A stretch of DNA of 64,000 nucleotides from Marsupella aquatica (Eukaryota; Marchantiophyta), in contig OZ316899.1 of assembly GCA_973895155.1 (NCBI GenBank), positions 2,790,001 through 2,854,000 of the forward strand, written 5' to 3'. The notes under the pieces were generated by a model, which made no database searches, was not told the origin of the DNA, and was given only the letters and a program-made list of their open reading frames with translations. Below, one piece after another: positions 43,653 to 54,427 of this stretch. A program made the translations under genes and the position numbers. The stretch's first letter is position 1. Each line of letters begins with the position of its first letter.

Positions 43653-44030
43653 CTATCGTGGTTGTTTGTCGACAGCTCCCAATGGGCGGCCTCTCTTTGC
43701 TTTTGGGGCTGTTGTTGATGCTGGTGAGGTCTCCATTTGGATTCTGGATGGTGCATTTGCTGCTGGGATATGAGAGCGTGTCACCTGGGCGGCATCTGTG
43801 AAGGAGTCTGGTAGATGTTCTACCATCCTTGCTAAGTGTAAAATTCGTTGTACTTCAGTGTCCGCGTGACTGTCCCTGGGGTCGTTCCAGAACCCGACAT
43901 CAATTTGCCAAGTCAGTTGGGAGTTTTTCTCTGTGTCGTGTTGCTTCGTATGTAGGCTTGGGAATATATCTTCATAAAAGTGGCAATCTACAGAGCGTGC
44001 TTTGAAGACATCAGAGGTTGTAGGTTCCAT
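43653..44030 (-). pseudogene. RLC-E INT-RT linker region
   Basis: A 125-residue open segment, Ser/Thr/Pro-rich in its C-terminal half (KAKRGRPLGAVDKQPR at the end), between integrase and RT of the copia polyprotein. No catalytic motif is expected here. Frame breaks separate it from both neighbours, which marks decay of the polyprotein. Confidence 0.6.
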
Positions 44031-44310
44031 ATACCTGATAATGGAAAGTTGAGTTAAAGCCTATGTATATCCCTGGGTGTCTCTGGGGGCCCATCTTGGT
44101 TCTCTTAGGTCCCAGGGTGGGTACCATTACCTTTCAGCCGAATGTTCTCAGGTGAGAGACATTTGGTATGGTCCCTAGTGCTAGATGATGTGGGGTAGAG
44201 GAATTAAAGGATGATGGCCTGTAGCTGAGTAGTGCAGCAGAGCGGAGAATGGCATGGCCCCAGGCAGTTGTTGGTAGATTCGACTGCATTAGGAGGGGCC
44301 GGGCAATCAT

Positions 44311-44860
44311 CTATAATCGTTCGATCAGGGATTCAGCTATTCCGTTCTGAAAATGAACATGGGGCACTGGGTACTGTACATCTATGCCGGCAGCCTGGCA
44401 GAAATCTTCAAACGGTTTGGAGGTAAATTCTCCGGCATTGTCCACTCTGAGTGTTTTGATCTGGTGTTCGGGAAATTGTGCTCTCAGTTTTAGTATGTGC
44501 GCTAGAAGTCGGGAAAATACCAGGTTTCTTGTGGATAATAAAGATATTTGACTCCATTTGGTTGATGCGTCTAGGACCGCCAGGAAAAATTGGAATGGGC
44601 CGCTGGGAGGATCAATCGGCCCACATACATCACCGTGTATGCACTCCAGGAAGTGGGGAATTTGGCGCTCAGTTGTGGGTGGTGAGGGACGGATTATGAG
44701 CTTGCCCTGTGAGCAAGCTAAACAAGGGGCTTTTATGGACGTGGGGTGGACCGTTTCCGGTATGCCGTGGGTTTCTCTGATAAGTTTCTGGAACATTGTT
44801 GTGCCAGGGTGGCCTAGTCGCCTGTGCCAGATCTTGGTGAGTGTGCCCTGGGGTGTTGTA
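44311..44860 (-). pseudogene. RLC-E integrase
   Basis: Copia integrase, which would insert the cDNA. A zinc domain starts with WHRRLGHPG (upstream of 44796) and closes with CLACSQGK. The core has the first Asp in HGDVCGPI, then LDASTKWSQ, the second Asp in RVDNAGEF and the Glu in the GIAESLIERL segment. The D, D, E triad is visible. The frame ends at 44311 and is broken between there and 44030. INT lying upstream of RT is the copia diagnostic. Confidence 0.82.
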
Positions 44861-44967
44861 GTGTGAAAGCTATGGATTTCAGTAGTGTAACAACCGGGGG
44901 GTGATGCTCTCAGGATCTCTCTGATCTTGATATTTGGTGGTTCCCCCGAGGTGATGTACAGGACTTC

Positions 44968-45291
44968 TCATCCTTGTTGGGTGCCCGTCTTAATATGTAG
45001 CTTGTTGGCGCGGATATCCCCAAAACTTAGTAAGTTCCTGGTTGCCTTGGGGGCGAATATCGCAGACTCCACATGGATTATTGTTCCACGGGGTAGGGTG
45101 ACCAATGCTGGTCCAAATCCCTCTTCCAATTGGTGCTGGCCCATAATCGTTGTAAGTTTTCTTTGTGATGGTATAATTTGCTTGAAGTATTCTTTGTGCT
45201 TGAAAATGGAATGTGATGTACCACTGTCTACTATGCAGTGAGAAAAATTGTCTTTTATATTAGAATCAGGTGTGATGTTTAATGTGACCAT
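44968..45291 (-). pseudogene. RLC-E aspartic protease
   Basis: Open segment with the copia protease signature IVDSGTSHSIF near its N-terminus and the APKATRNLLSFGDI block typical of the PR/INT junction region. It would cleave the polyprotein. It is in a different frame from the zinc knuckle upstream. Confidence 0.78.
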
Positions 45292-45320
45292 ATGTATAGA
45301 TGGTATGATCTCTGTAGATT

Positions 45321-45694
45321 CTAAAAAGGTCCCGTACGTCTCAGGTTCATTTTGTTCAATGCTCTTCTTATATAATTGTACAAGGTGTATAGGGGCACGA
45401 CAGAATTTTTGAATGTGGCCCTTAGTGCCGCAACGGAAACATATAGGGGGGTTTTCGTATTTATCTCTTTGAGCGCTTTGCTGATGAGGTATCCTCGGTC
45501 GGGGTTGAGAATTGTCTCTTTGCCCATTGTTTCTGGAGTTGTATCCATTGTTTTGATATCTTCCCCTGGATCTGCCTCTGAAAGAGTTGTTTCTGCCCCC
45601 GCGTCCTCTGGAGGGACCTCCTCAACCTCTATTTGTGTTTCTCCCCTGAAGCTGCCTCGGCCGCGGTAAGATATTCCCTCTCCCCTTTGAGTTG
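45321..45694 (-). pseudogene. RLC-E Gag C-terminal region with CCHC knuckle
   Basis: Gly/Arg/Glu-rich sequence after the Gag frame. At about 45446-45400 one minus frame reads CFRCGTKGHIQKFC, a CCHC zinc knuckle. The longest open frame here is in a different phase and is not the coding one, so the Gag-Pol frame is broken between 45695 and the protease. Confidence 0.65.
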
Positions 45695-46315
45695 TCACGT
45701 AATGAGATTCTGTGTTTGTGACTGGAGGGAGGGTGCCGGGGGGTCATTTTGGGAGTTCTGTAATAGCAATAGCTGATGCTTCTCAGCTAGGAGCATATGT
45801 GCGATCAATTTAGAGTATTTGGTGAATCGTATGTTGTGGTATTGAGTGGAGAGGATGAGATTGGTAGAGTGGAGGGTGGATAGCGTTTTCTCGATCTGTT
45901 CTTCATCATTTACAGGGTGGCGACATATGGCCAATTGTGATACTATCCAGAATAATTCACAGTTGTAGTCTGTGATCGTCTTATGGTCTTGGACTGTAAG
46001 ATTGATCCAATCGTGTCTGGCTGCAGGCAGGTATATGGTGCGGGTGTGATCGAAGCGGGATTGAAGTTCTTCCCAGAGGATCCTCAGATTGTATTCGTTC
46101 ATGTACTGCCGCTTCAAGGAGTCGCTCAAATGGTGTCTGATTAGTATCAATGCCTGCGCCTTTTGCTGGAGAGTTAGGCCATTGTCAGTTATTACAATAT
46201 CCTGTAGATTCTTTGAAGTTAAATGAGCTTCCGTATCAAGCGACCAGGACAAGTAATTGGCGCCATCGATGCTGAGTGGTTGAAATAAAAGTTTCTCCAT
46301 GGAATTCGTTGACAT
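45695..46315 (-). CDS. RLC-E Gag, N-terminal domain
   Basis: A 206-residue frame from an ATG at 46315. It has the copia Gag pattern: FQPLSIDGANYLSWSLDTEAHL at the start, an RHHLSDSLKRQYMNE segment, LWEELQSRFDHT, and a helical C-terminal half (the UBN2-type Gag domain). It would form the particle shell. A TAA/TAG region at 45695 ends it before the zinc knuckle. The solo RLG-A LTR lies 93 nt upstream of the start, between gag and the element's leader. Confidence 0.8.
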   Translation of the reverse strand: MSTNSMEKLLFQPLSIDGANYLSWSLDTEAHLTSKNLQDIVITDNGLTLQQKAQALILIRHHLSDSLKRQYMNEYNLRILWEELQSRFDHTRTIYLPAARHDWINLTVQDHKTITDYNCELFWIVSQLAICRHPVNDEEQIEKTLSTLHSTNLILSTQYHNIRFTKYSKLIAHMLLAEKHQLLLLQNSQNDPPAPSLQSQTQNLIT

Positions 46316-46408
46316 TTTCTGGATAATTTGTTATTGATAAACTCAATTGGTGAAGTTGAAGGAATTGAGGATAGACTTTCAAATTGTGTTTGGCAAATTT
46401 GGAGTTTC

Positions 46409-49400
46409 TGTCACGTCGTCAGCCTTGGCCTTACTCCGGGCTTCAGCTTAAACAGGCACACCCTTTGTCAAAATGAGGGTTCGGGCAGGGAGGGAGGCAC
46501 GGAATGCACCCAACTTACGTAAAATAGTGCTAAGTGCGCCTATCATCATATACGGACACCTCCTAGGTATGGTTTGTGTTCCGCCGCCGGAACGTACCTC
46601 AATCGATAGTAGGATCGACCCTGGCTTAAGGGCTTCTAAGCCTTCGTATTGTCCGCCTTCGATCCGGATTTTGATGATATGGGTGCTCAACCCGGGCTCG
46701 CAACCACGTACACGCAAGATGCACCCCGTGCACTACTTGGGTAGTGCGTTTGGCCAAGCGTTGGCACCTATACACGAGATTCACACACATACATAAGCAC
46801 AAGCATAAAATCTCAATTTACACGAAAGAAATAACGGGAAGGGATTTTACTCCATAAGAGACATATGCGTACACTTAGTTGACCCGAATGCTCTGGAGTG
46901 AACAAGTTCGAGGCCGAGGGTGTACACTACAACGGAGCCCGGCTCCACACTCGCCCAACGAGCTTAGTCTTACACCCTCCCCTTGGTACTCTTTCACTCC
47001 CAGAGGTCGGGACTCCCCGCACATACCGCGGATGTCCAACACTGAGACTAAAAACCCCCCTTGCCTCTACCGAGGGGTGCACTAAATACTAAGGGCCGAG
47101 GAATGGAGTGTCCTCCCGCTCAAAGATTCGCTGACTTAGGTCCTAACTAATCTGACTGTCAGGCCGCAAAACGGCTGTGTCTTATTAGAAGATCCTAACC
47201 TACGCAGGCTGGACAGCATGGCGGTGCTGCTTTAACTAGGGCAGGTTCCTGTCCCCATAGCCTGATTTAGCTATTCCTAAACCTATTCTATTCCTACTCC
47301 GCCGCTAATGCCTGGCACGCTTGCCAGAGCCGTCCGAGTGGGAGCGGCCATCCCGCTACTTACGAAGTCTGTCGTTGTCCGCCTTGAGGAGCTGGACCTG
47401 GTCTAGCAGAGATTTGTTCTCTCGCTTCATCGCGTCCATCTCCTCCGCTGCCTCCTAGCATGCCTCCTCTAGCTGCTGGGCGTCGCTTGTCAGCTTGCCC
47501 ACCACCTGGTCCTGCTTCTTGGCTTTGGTTTGGAGCCGTGCTACTTCGGCCTGTAGCGTGGCTATCTCCGCAGTGTCCCGCTGGGCCCGTTCTTTGGCCT
47601 CCTCCAGGTCTTTCGGCCAGATGATAGTTTGATTCTTCAAACTATCAATCTGGTTCCGGAGTTGTGCAATCTCGGCCTCGTTCCTAGCTTTGGCTTGTTC
47701 GGCTAGGGCGGTAAGGGCGTGTGCCTTTGCTAACAACTCATCGGCGGCTGCAACTTTGGGTCGTAGTTGCAGAAGTTTAGCCTCTTGAGCCGCAACTTCG
47801 TTCTTTAAGTATACGGACTCCACCCGGTACCGCTCTATCCTCTGATGGGCCTCTGACTGGGCCCGACCTGCCTTTACTACGGCAACCAACTCCTGATTGA
47901 AGAAATAGGCTACCTTCCGGGCCATGAACTCCCCGGTATCCCGGGAAATTTGATGAGAGAAATCTCCCAGAAGCCTGTTCAGAAATGTACCCGGTACAAA
48001 GAGTTCCGGGTGGTCCAGGTTGTGCCTGTCCGGATTTGGGCACGGGCAGAAGTCAACACGCGCGGGGGCCGGGGTAGTGACATCCAGCCCTGGAGATATA
48101 GTGTTGGAAGGGGTTGGAGTGTCCTCCTCTAGCAATGTCCGGTCCTCCGGAATAGCCACAGGTGGGTCTTCGGGAGACCCGGGCTCGAGTAAGGCCTCCG
48201 CTGTCCCGATTTTTGTACTTGGCCCGGCCTGGTTGATCGCATCTACGGTTGCGATTACCGACCCATCTGGTACCTCATCGGCCACGGCTACAGCTACTTG
48301 TGGAGGTGGGGTGGGTGAAGCCTGCGTGGCCGCTGGACTTTGGGCCTCGGGTTGGGGCCGTCTCTCCAAGGCCGGGAAAACCCACCTAGCTGGGACCAGC
48401 TTTGTTACGTTGACACGGGGAAGGGTTCATCGATCAAACCGAGCGTACCACTCAAGAATGATCTCGATGTGGCTAGAAAAATACGCCTTCCCGCCAATGT
48501 ATAGCGTCTTTCTTTGCCGCTCCATCTCTTCATGGAATTTCTTAGCGAAGTACGACGCCCACTTCCTAGGTCGATAGTTCTCGACCTGGATAACCTGGGC
48601 AGCGGAGATCTCCCCCCAGGGTTCCATCATGTGGAGGGGGTACCTTTGGAACTCCAGTCGCTCAGCTATCTCGGGGATGAGGCAGGTCCTCATCACGAAC
48701 CCATTGTCCACTGATCCCTCGGAGGGAAAACTTGAGGATTGGTACTTGGCTCCCTTGCCCTCGAGAGCCCGTGATTCAACTCGGTGGTCACCTTCGGGTA
48801 ACCCGAAGATCATCTTGAGCCGTTCTTTCGTGAGGGACATATTCCTTCCCCGCAGCTGAGTATGTTGACGTGCGTCGTCATAATTCTTGACAAATTCCGT
48901 CATGTCCTCCCCGTAGTACCTGCAAGTGTTCTAGGGGAGAGAGGCAAGCTGCTCTAATCCCTGAGTTTTCAGGTACACCGCATGTTTGGGATGGAGGATG
49001 TTTTTATGCACGTTTCCCCCATGCGGTGCATTGTCACCTTGGCCGCGGCTACCGTGGCCATTGGTAACCCGGATGCAGCAGCAGGTTCCTTCCTCTTCTT
49101 CCCCCGTGATTGGCTCGGGGAGGGTGACACCTCCCCATCCTCTCGATCAGGCATAGGTAGTGCTACCACCATTAGTATTGGGCCCAGGGCGGCCACGGTC
49201 ACCGTGTTGTCTGCTGGAGCCGCTCCTTGGGTCCGGACATGGGGAGGGGACGATGTAGTGTTGGCCCCCTGAGTGTTCGCTCCTCTGGGCCGCCTGAGCA
49301 AGGGTGGGGTAGCCTCATCATCGTCGCTAAGGTCCCCAGCGTTGATGACGGAGCGTACTTGTACTGGCGGGGCGATTGGCGGTGGGGGTTGGCTAGGCTG

Positions 49401-50406
49401 AGGCTGAGACTGAGGCTGAGCCTGAGTTTGCGTTGGCGCGGGTACAGGTATGGGGTCGACTGGGCCGGCACCGGCGGTTGAGGGTCTAGTTCCCATGAAG
49501 CTCTGTAGGTGCTGGTAGAAGTTCTCCGAAGCAAGTGCAGATGGCCTTGTCAAACGGGTAGTGCTGGACTCGCTGTTGATGATAGCCGGAACCTGAGCAG
49601 GGATGTGGTTGAAGTGATGCCGTTGCAAGTCGATTGTACCCGGGATATCGAAGACCTCGTCCGGAAGCCGAAGCAATGCTTCCCAGAAACCAATATATTT
49701 GTCTCTGTTGAAGAAGTACCCTGATACCTTTGCTGGTCGGTAAAGCTCGCTCTAAGACGGGTAGTCAAAGTTAAGGATATAGTGGTGTCATCCTGCTAGG
49801 TGGATGGCTCTCTCGTACTCGCGTTTGATTTTGTATCGGCGCGGGTTGGCGTGTTTCAATGAGTCGGCCAAGTGTCTTCCGGTAGATAGGAACTGCGTCC
49901 AGAATCGAATGGCCGAACTAGAGAGGATCGTGTGTGACATTAAGAGGAGATAGCAGTGGCGACTAAGAGAAAACGAGAGAGCTGGGGTTGAAGCTGGCGC
50001 GTGGACTGATGGACTGGTGCACTACAAAGGGTCGGCTCCCCTTTTATACCTTGAGGGCTCATCGATCACCCAACGTCTCCTCGTTGCTTATAGGCTGAAC
50101 CGTTCACGCTTGTAGTGTACCGGCCACTCTGCCGGTCTAAGTCAGCGCGTGTCAGTGGCCGCTTCCCTAAGTTCATTATACAAACCCGAGGGAGGGGCCC
50201 CTCCATGCTCGCAACCCGGGCGTGCGAATGGCAACACGCCGCCAGTCCGAACATGAATTCCCCTTATTGACTAATGATTTCCTACTCATAATGGTTACCT
50301 AAATACTGTCGTTATGCTAATAATAGCGGCCTAAGATACCCCTAACGCGCATGCTAAGTGCAGTTTAGACCAAATTACTCATTACTCGCGTACCGGCGGC
50401 GTCACA
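46409..50406 (-). mobile_element. Solo giant LTR of RLG-A
   Basis: 3,998 bp. On the minus strand it starts TGTGACGCCGCC and ends GACGACGTGACA, with a perfect GTTTC TSD (46404-46408 and 50407-50411). It matches 794-1410 at its R/U5 end. It is inserted in the leader of RLC-E. No gag-pol is present, so it is a recombination product. Non-coding parts are 46409-47355 (R/U5 and promoter side; its repeated TACACTACAACGGAGC is shared with the other RLG-A copies) and 49941-50406. Confidence 0.9.
47356..49940 (-). pseudogene. RLG-A LTR-encoded FGLP/coiled-coil protein
   Basis: Decayed sense ORF of the solo LTR. From ATG 49940 (MSHTILSSSAIRFWTQF) it resembles the N-terminal region of the RLG-C protein. 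After a TGA at 49788 it continues with a Gln/Pro repeat linker, is broken again near 48969, and then enters the conserved domain (48903-48427) with MSLTKERLKMIFGLPEG, a RLEFQRYPLHMMEP block and HIEIILEWYARF. A Pro/Ala linker and coiled coil follow (48369-47455), with a TAG at 47455 and a final stop at 47356. Shared domain order and position with RLG-B and RLG-C show a common origin. Confidence 0.75.
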
Positions 50407-50411
50407 GTTTC

Positions 50412-50605
50412 TTATCTCATTGTCTGATTTTGTATCCAATTCGCTTCAATCATTGACATGCAGTCTCGCGGGATGATTTCGGCCACCGCTGCTCCTTCGT
50501 CTGCCTTTAATCCTGCCCTTAATGATAGAAAAAAAAGTCTTGCTATGGAGGAGAAAATGTAATCCCTAAAAAAATTGATTCAAATCCAGCATCGTGCTGA
50601 TAACG
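50412..50605 (-). other. RLC-E leader and putative PBS region
   Basis: Leader between the copia 5' LTR and the solo LTR. Next to the LTR the minus strand reads CGTTATCAGCACGATGCTGG, where the PBS should be. It is not a simple match to the initiator tRNA-Met 3' end, and I do not assign the primer tRNA. No gene is present. Confidence 0.5.
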
Positions 50606-50763
50606 TGTTGTGAGGTATAGAACAACTGATACTTCATTCCCTTCCATATCCTTACATATAGGCTATCCAATAGCTAGGCGGTTAGACAGTTAGTGTGGTC
50701 TAACCTGAGTAGACGTAAACCTAGTTAACCTCATGTATGGTCTGGTTAACTCGGGTTACAACA
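50606..50763 (-). repeat. RLC-E 5' LTR
   Basis: 158 bp, the pair of 11235-11392, followed by the AAAGG TSD at 50764-50768. Confidence 0.92.
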
Positions 50764-53057
50764 AAAGGGTGTTTGTACAAGGAGAGGGATCAAACACTTA
50801 GAGGAGATGGCCTAAGACAGTTTGTGTGGGAGCACTTACAAGATGTGGGAGCTATTCTACAAAGACTCAAGGAAGTAGGAGTAACTCTATCTGGAGAGAA
50901 GTCAGCTTTCGGGTTACAAGAGATCATGGTAGTAGGGCAAGTTTGTGGCCCTTATGGAAGAAGACCATGTGAAGCAAAAGTGGATGCCATCAAGGACATG
51001 GAGAACTACAGAACTACCTCAGAGGTAAGGAGATTTCTTGGGGCCTGCATCTTCTACAGAATATGGATACCACATTTTGCTCACATTGCATAACCTCTCT
51101 ATGATCTTCTAAGGAAGAATGTGAGGTTTGTATGGAGTGTAGGCCATACAAAGGCTATGCAACAATTGAAAGAAGCTTTGACTAGCTCACCGGTGTTACA
51201 ACCTCTGAAGTACAATGGTATTGACCCAATAATTGTGACCATTGACTCAAGTCCTCATGCATCTGGATGGCAGTTGGACAAGATGAGGAAGGACAAAGGT
51301 TTGCCGCACGGTTTGGGGCAAAAATATTTACAGAAAGACAGAGGCATTATCCTCAAGTAAAATGAGAGTTGTGGAGTGCGAAGGTAGCACTTCGCCAAGA
51401 AAGAGACTATTTGATAGGAGCAAATGTAATACTAGAGACAGATTGCCTACCCTTGTTGGGAATGATAGCCAATTGTGATACTCCAGATATTGCAATGCTT
51501 CGATTGATAGCATTCATCAGAATGTTTAATCCTGAGTTAAAGCACATTGCTGGGAGAGATAATCCAGTAGCTTATATGCTTTCCCGAGCTCGCTATAGGG
51601 ATGAGGAGGACCAGGGAATGTGCCTTCATAGTACATATGGAGAAGATGAAGGGGAATTGAGGTTTGAAGAGGAAGCTTATTCTGGGGAATTGTTGCAGAT
51701 AAGACGTTACCTTGCCACGTTGCAGAAAGATTCAACATGGAGTAAGCAAGACTTCAACAGAATTTGGAAGAAGTCTTACCAATTCATGATTAGAGATGGA
51801 TCCCTTTGGAAGCATCCAAAGAAGAAGGGGCACATACTTCTAAGAGTCATTGGTAGAGAAGAAGAGAAACACAAAATTTTACATGACTTGCATGATTCTG
51901 ACGTGGCAGGACATAAGGGGAGAGAAGCTACTTATGAAAGGATTTGAAGGCTATATTGGTGGCCAGGGATGTATGTAGATGTAAGTAAGTATGTGGAAAC
52001 TTGCAAAGTGTGTCAACTCTACTCGAAGGTGAAGCATAGAGATGGACTAAAACCCACGTACCCTCTTTCCCTACACTACCAATCGGTTGTAGGTGTGGTA
52101 CACATGCCGAGGGGAGTAAGAGGAGCCAAGTATCTTGTCTTGGCTATTGAGGACCTCTCCTCCTACATTGAAGGTAGAGCCTTGACAACAAATAAGACCG
52201 AGGCGATATGCAGATTTGTATTAGAGGACATCATTGCAAGGTATGGATGCTTTGATCGCATGAGGGCAGACAGAGGGGAGCTCAATGCAGAGGAAGCAGT
52301 TGCATTTTTCAGGAAGTTTAGGGTGAATCTCAAATTGACAACTGCTTACAATCCTAAAGGTAATGGCAAGAGTGAGAGGGGACACCAACCAATTGTGAAT
52401 GCCTTGATTAAGGCATGCAAGGGGAGAATCTCACTTTGGCCAAATTTCCTTCCCCTAGCACTTATGGCACATAGAACAACTTGCACATCGGTAACAGGAT
52501 ATGCACCTTCAGAGTTGATCAATGGTCAACTTCCACTCATGCCAATAGAAGAAGACATTAATAGTTGGAGGGCAATAGAGTGGGAGGATGATATATCTCA
52601 AGAGGATTTGATTCTTCGTCGCATAGAGCAGTTTGATCACACTCCTACAAAGATCCAAGGCGCCATTAAACAATTGAAGCAAAAGAGAATGGCTAACAAA
52701 TCCCGCTTTGACAAGACCCATCGATTGTGACCCAAGACAATCCAAGAAGAGGATTGGGTCTTAGTCTCTGAAGGCGGTCTCAGACAAGATCACTCCTCGA
52801 TCAAGAAATTTGCACATCGTTGGAGGGGCCCATTTGTGGTAGTTACTACTCACCCAAATTCCACTTACACTCTTTGTGAGTTGGATGGAGCAATTCATCG
52901 TGTGCCTTATGCAGGAAAAAGGGTGAAAATATTCAAAAGGCGAACATGTTTTTTAGAGGAAGAGGCCATCGATTCAGACCAAGAAGAGGAAGAGGAAGAA
53001 GAAGAAGAAGAAGATGAAGAACCTGAAAAGCAAGAGGAAGAAATATTCATTGAGTGA
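50764..53057 (+). pseudogene. RLG-D Pol remainder: RT end, RNase H, integrase
   Basis: Resumes RLG-D RT after RLC-E (KGCLYKERDQ...). The RT end and connection (to about 51090) have VGVTLSGEKSAFGL and RRFLGACIFYR. RNase H-like sequence spans about 51121-51600, broken at 51091 and 51358. The integrase zinc region is at about 51890-52030 with a TGA at 51945. The core retains RADRGELN and the Glu of NGKSERGHQ, but where the first catalytic Asp is expected the sequence reads VVGVVHMP. After a TGA at 52728 a C-terminal domain (HRWRGPFVVV) and a long Glu-rich tail end at 53057. Confidence 0.75.
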
Positions 53058-53063
53058 AGTAAG

Positions 53064-53282
53064 AGATTAGTAGGGGTGACTATTAAGTGTGGTGCAGACT
53101 ACAAGATGCACAAGATTAGTAGGGGTGAGTATTAAGTGTGGTGCAGACTACAAGATGCACAAGATTAGTAGGAGTGACTATTAAGTATGGTGCAGACTAC
53201 AAGATGCACAAGATTAGTAGGGATGACTATTAAGTGTGGTGCAGACCGGAGGCTGCATAGGTTTAGTAGGGGTGATATATTG
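53064..53282 (+). repeat. 49-bp tandem repeats containing the RLG-D polypurine tract
   Basis: Four copies at about 53064, 53113, 53162 and 53211, plus a partial one near 53260, each with TTAGTAGGGGTGA-type purine-rich sequence and TGGTGCAGACTACAAGATGC. The last partial copy abuts the 3' LTR. The repeat multiplies the candidate PPT. Confidence 0.75.
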
Positions 53283-54427
53283 TGGGGATTCTTTGTTTAA
53301 TAAGTTCTTCCTAAGTATAGCTTAGTAGTATAGGATAGTAGTTTGAATTCTTATATTATATGCAGTCTATAGTGTGCATGCTATAGTGCACGACCTACAG
53401 TGTGCATGCTACAGTGTATGATCTACAGTGTGCATGCTACAGTGTACGGTCTATAGAGTGCATGCTACAGTACACGGTGTACAGTATGCATGCTACAGTG
53501 TAAGATCTAAAGTGTGCATGCTACAGTGCAAGACCTACAGTGTGCATGCTACAGTGTACGATCTACAGTGTGCATGCTATAGTATACTGCCTACAGTTGC
53601 TCCACTCATGTAACTATAGTACTAGCACACTTACTTGCCTTGGATGTGTGACACATGGCTTTCATCCGTGTACCATGCTTGATCCGTGTGCTTGAGGTGT
53701 GAGCACTATAAATAAAGAGGAGAGGGGCTCTCTTCCCTCACTCCCCATCTTTCATCAATTAAGTGTGAAGCCTTAAGAATCCATTGGACTTGGTGACCTC
53801 CTCTATGAATATAACCCTTATGAAGTAGACCCACTCATACACGCTTGCTTAGAGCTTTGGCTTGGCCAGAGATATTTTGTATGAGTTGGACTTTCAAAAA
53901 GTATTATCATTTGATGGGAGATGGTTATTAAGTCCTAAAGAGTTGCAAAGTGCTCAACAATACCTTAACATCATATGCTCCTTTTGGGTGAAACCCTTAT
54001 GAAGTAGACCCATGCATGCACGCTGGCTTGGAGCTTAGCTCAGTCAGTGGTAATTTGTATGTGTTGGACCTTCAGATAGTGTTTTCATTCAAAAGAAGAT
54101 AAACTTATTAAGATAAATAGCTGCATATATATACTTAGAGTTAACTCAATGCATAGTATTTATTTGAAATGAATGATCTTTTCGTTGAATGATTCTAGAT
54201 CTTGTCATTAGAATAAATATTAGTTGGATGGAATATTTGATAGTACGATAATGCCCAGACCAGTACCTGTTCTTCCTCTCCCTAATCCTTTCCTTATTAG
54301 AATTCATGTACTCCAAAAAGAGATAATGCGTCAGAATATGACTTTTCACTAGCATTTGCAACTGCGGTGTTAAATTCAATAGAGCCAATTGTATACCCTT
54401 ATGTAGTTTATGGGCAGGATTGGGTTT
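53283..54427 (+). repeat. RLG-D 3' LTR with 28-bp minisatellite
   Basis: Matches the 5' LTR pieces. It contains eight copies of the 28-bp repeat at about 53370-53600, against about thirteen in the 5' copy, and the CTATAAATAAAG box near 53706. Similarity to the 5' LTR stops at about 54427 without a visible CA end or TSD. No gene is present. Confidence 0.8.

Larger units (their letters stand above)
11235..50763 (-). mobile_element. RLC-E, Ty1/copia element carrying two nested insertions
   Basis: Minus-strand copia element with 158-bp LTRs at 11235-11392 and 50606-50763, both TGTTGTGAGG...GGTTACAACA, and a perfect AAAGG TSD (11230-11234 and 50764-50768). I count 6 differences between the LTRs. 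The order on the minus strand is LTR, leader, gag (46315), CCHC, PR, INT, RT, RNase H (to 12435), a long 3' region, PPT, LTR, which is the INT-before-RT order of copia. It is interrupted in RT by RLG-B (13784-43091) and between leader and gag by a solo RLG-A LTR (46409-50406). Confidence 0.92.
1411..54427 (+). mobile_element. RLG-D, decayed Ty3/gypsy element, split by nested insertions
   Basis: Plus-strand LTR element with its 5' LTR at 1411-1606 and 6290 to about 7397, gag from 7415, PR and RT to 11234, the rest of pol at 50764-53057, and a 3' LTR at 53283-54427. The LTRs start TGGGGATTCTTTG in both copies. Two insertions split it: a solo RLG-B-type LTR (1607-6289) and the copia element RLC-E (11235-50763). 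Every coding segment has stops or frameshifts. The right end does not show the expected TSD or a return to RLG-A LTR sequence, so the 3' LTR boundary is uncertain and probably truncated. Confidence 0.8.

Noticed and set aside
53370-53600. CRISPR-like array.
   Set aside because: The 28-bp units are contiguous with no unique spacers, lie in an LTR of a eukaryotic element, and have no cas genes nearby. It is a minisatellite.
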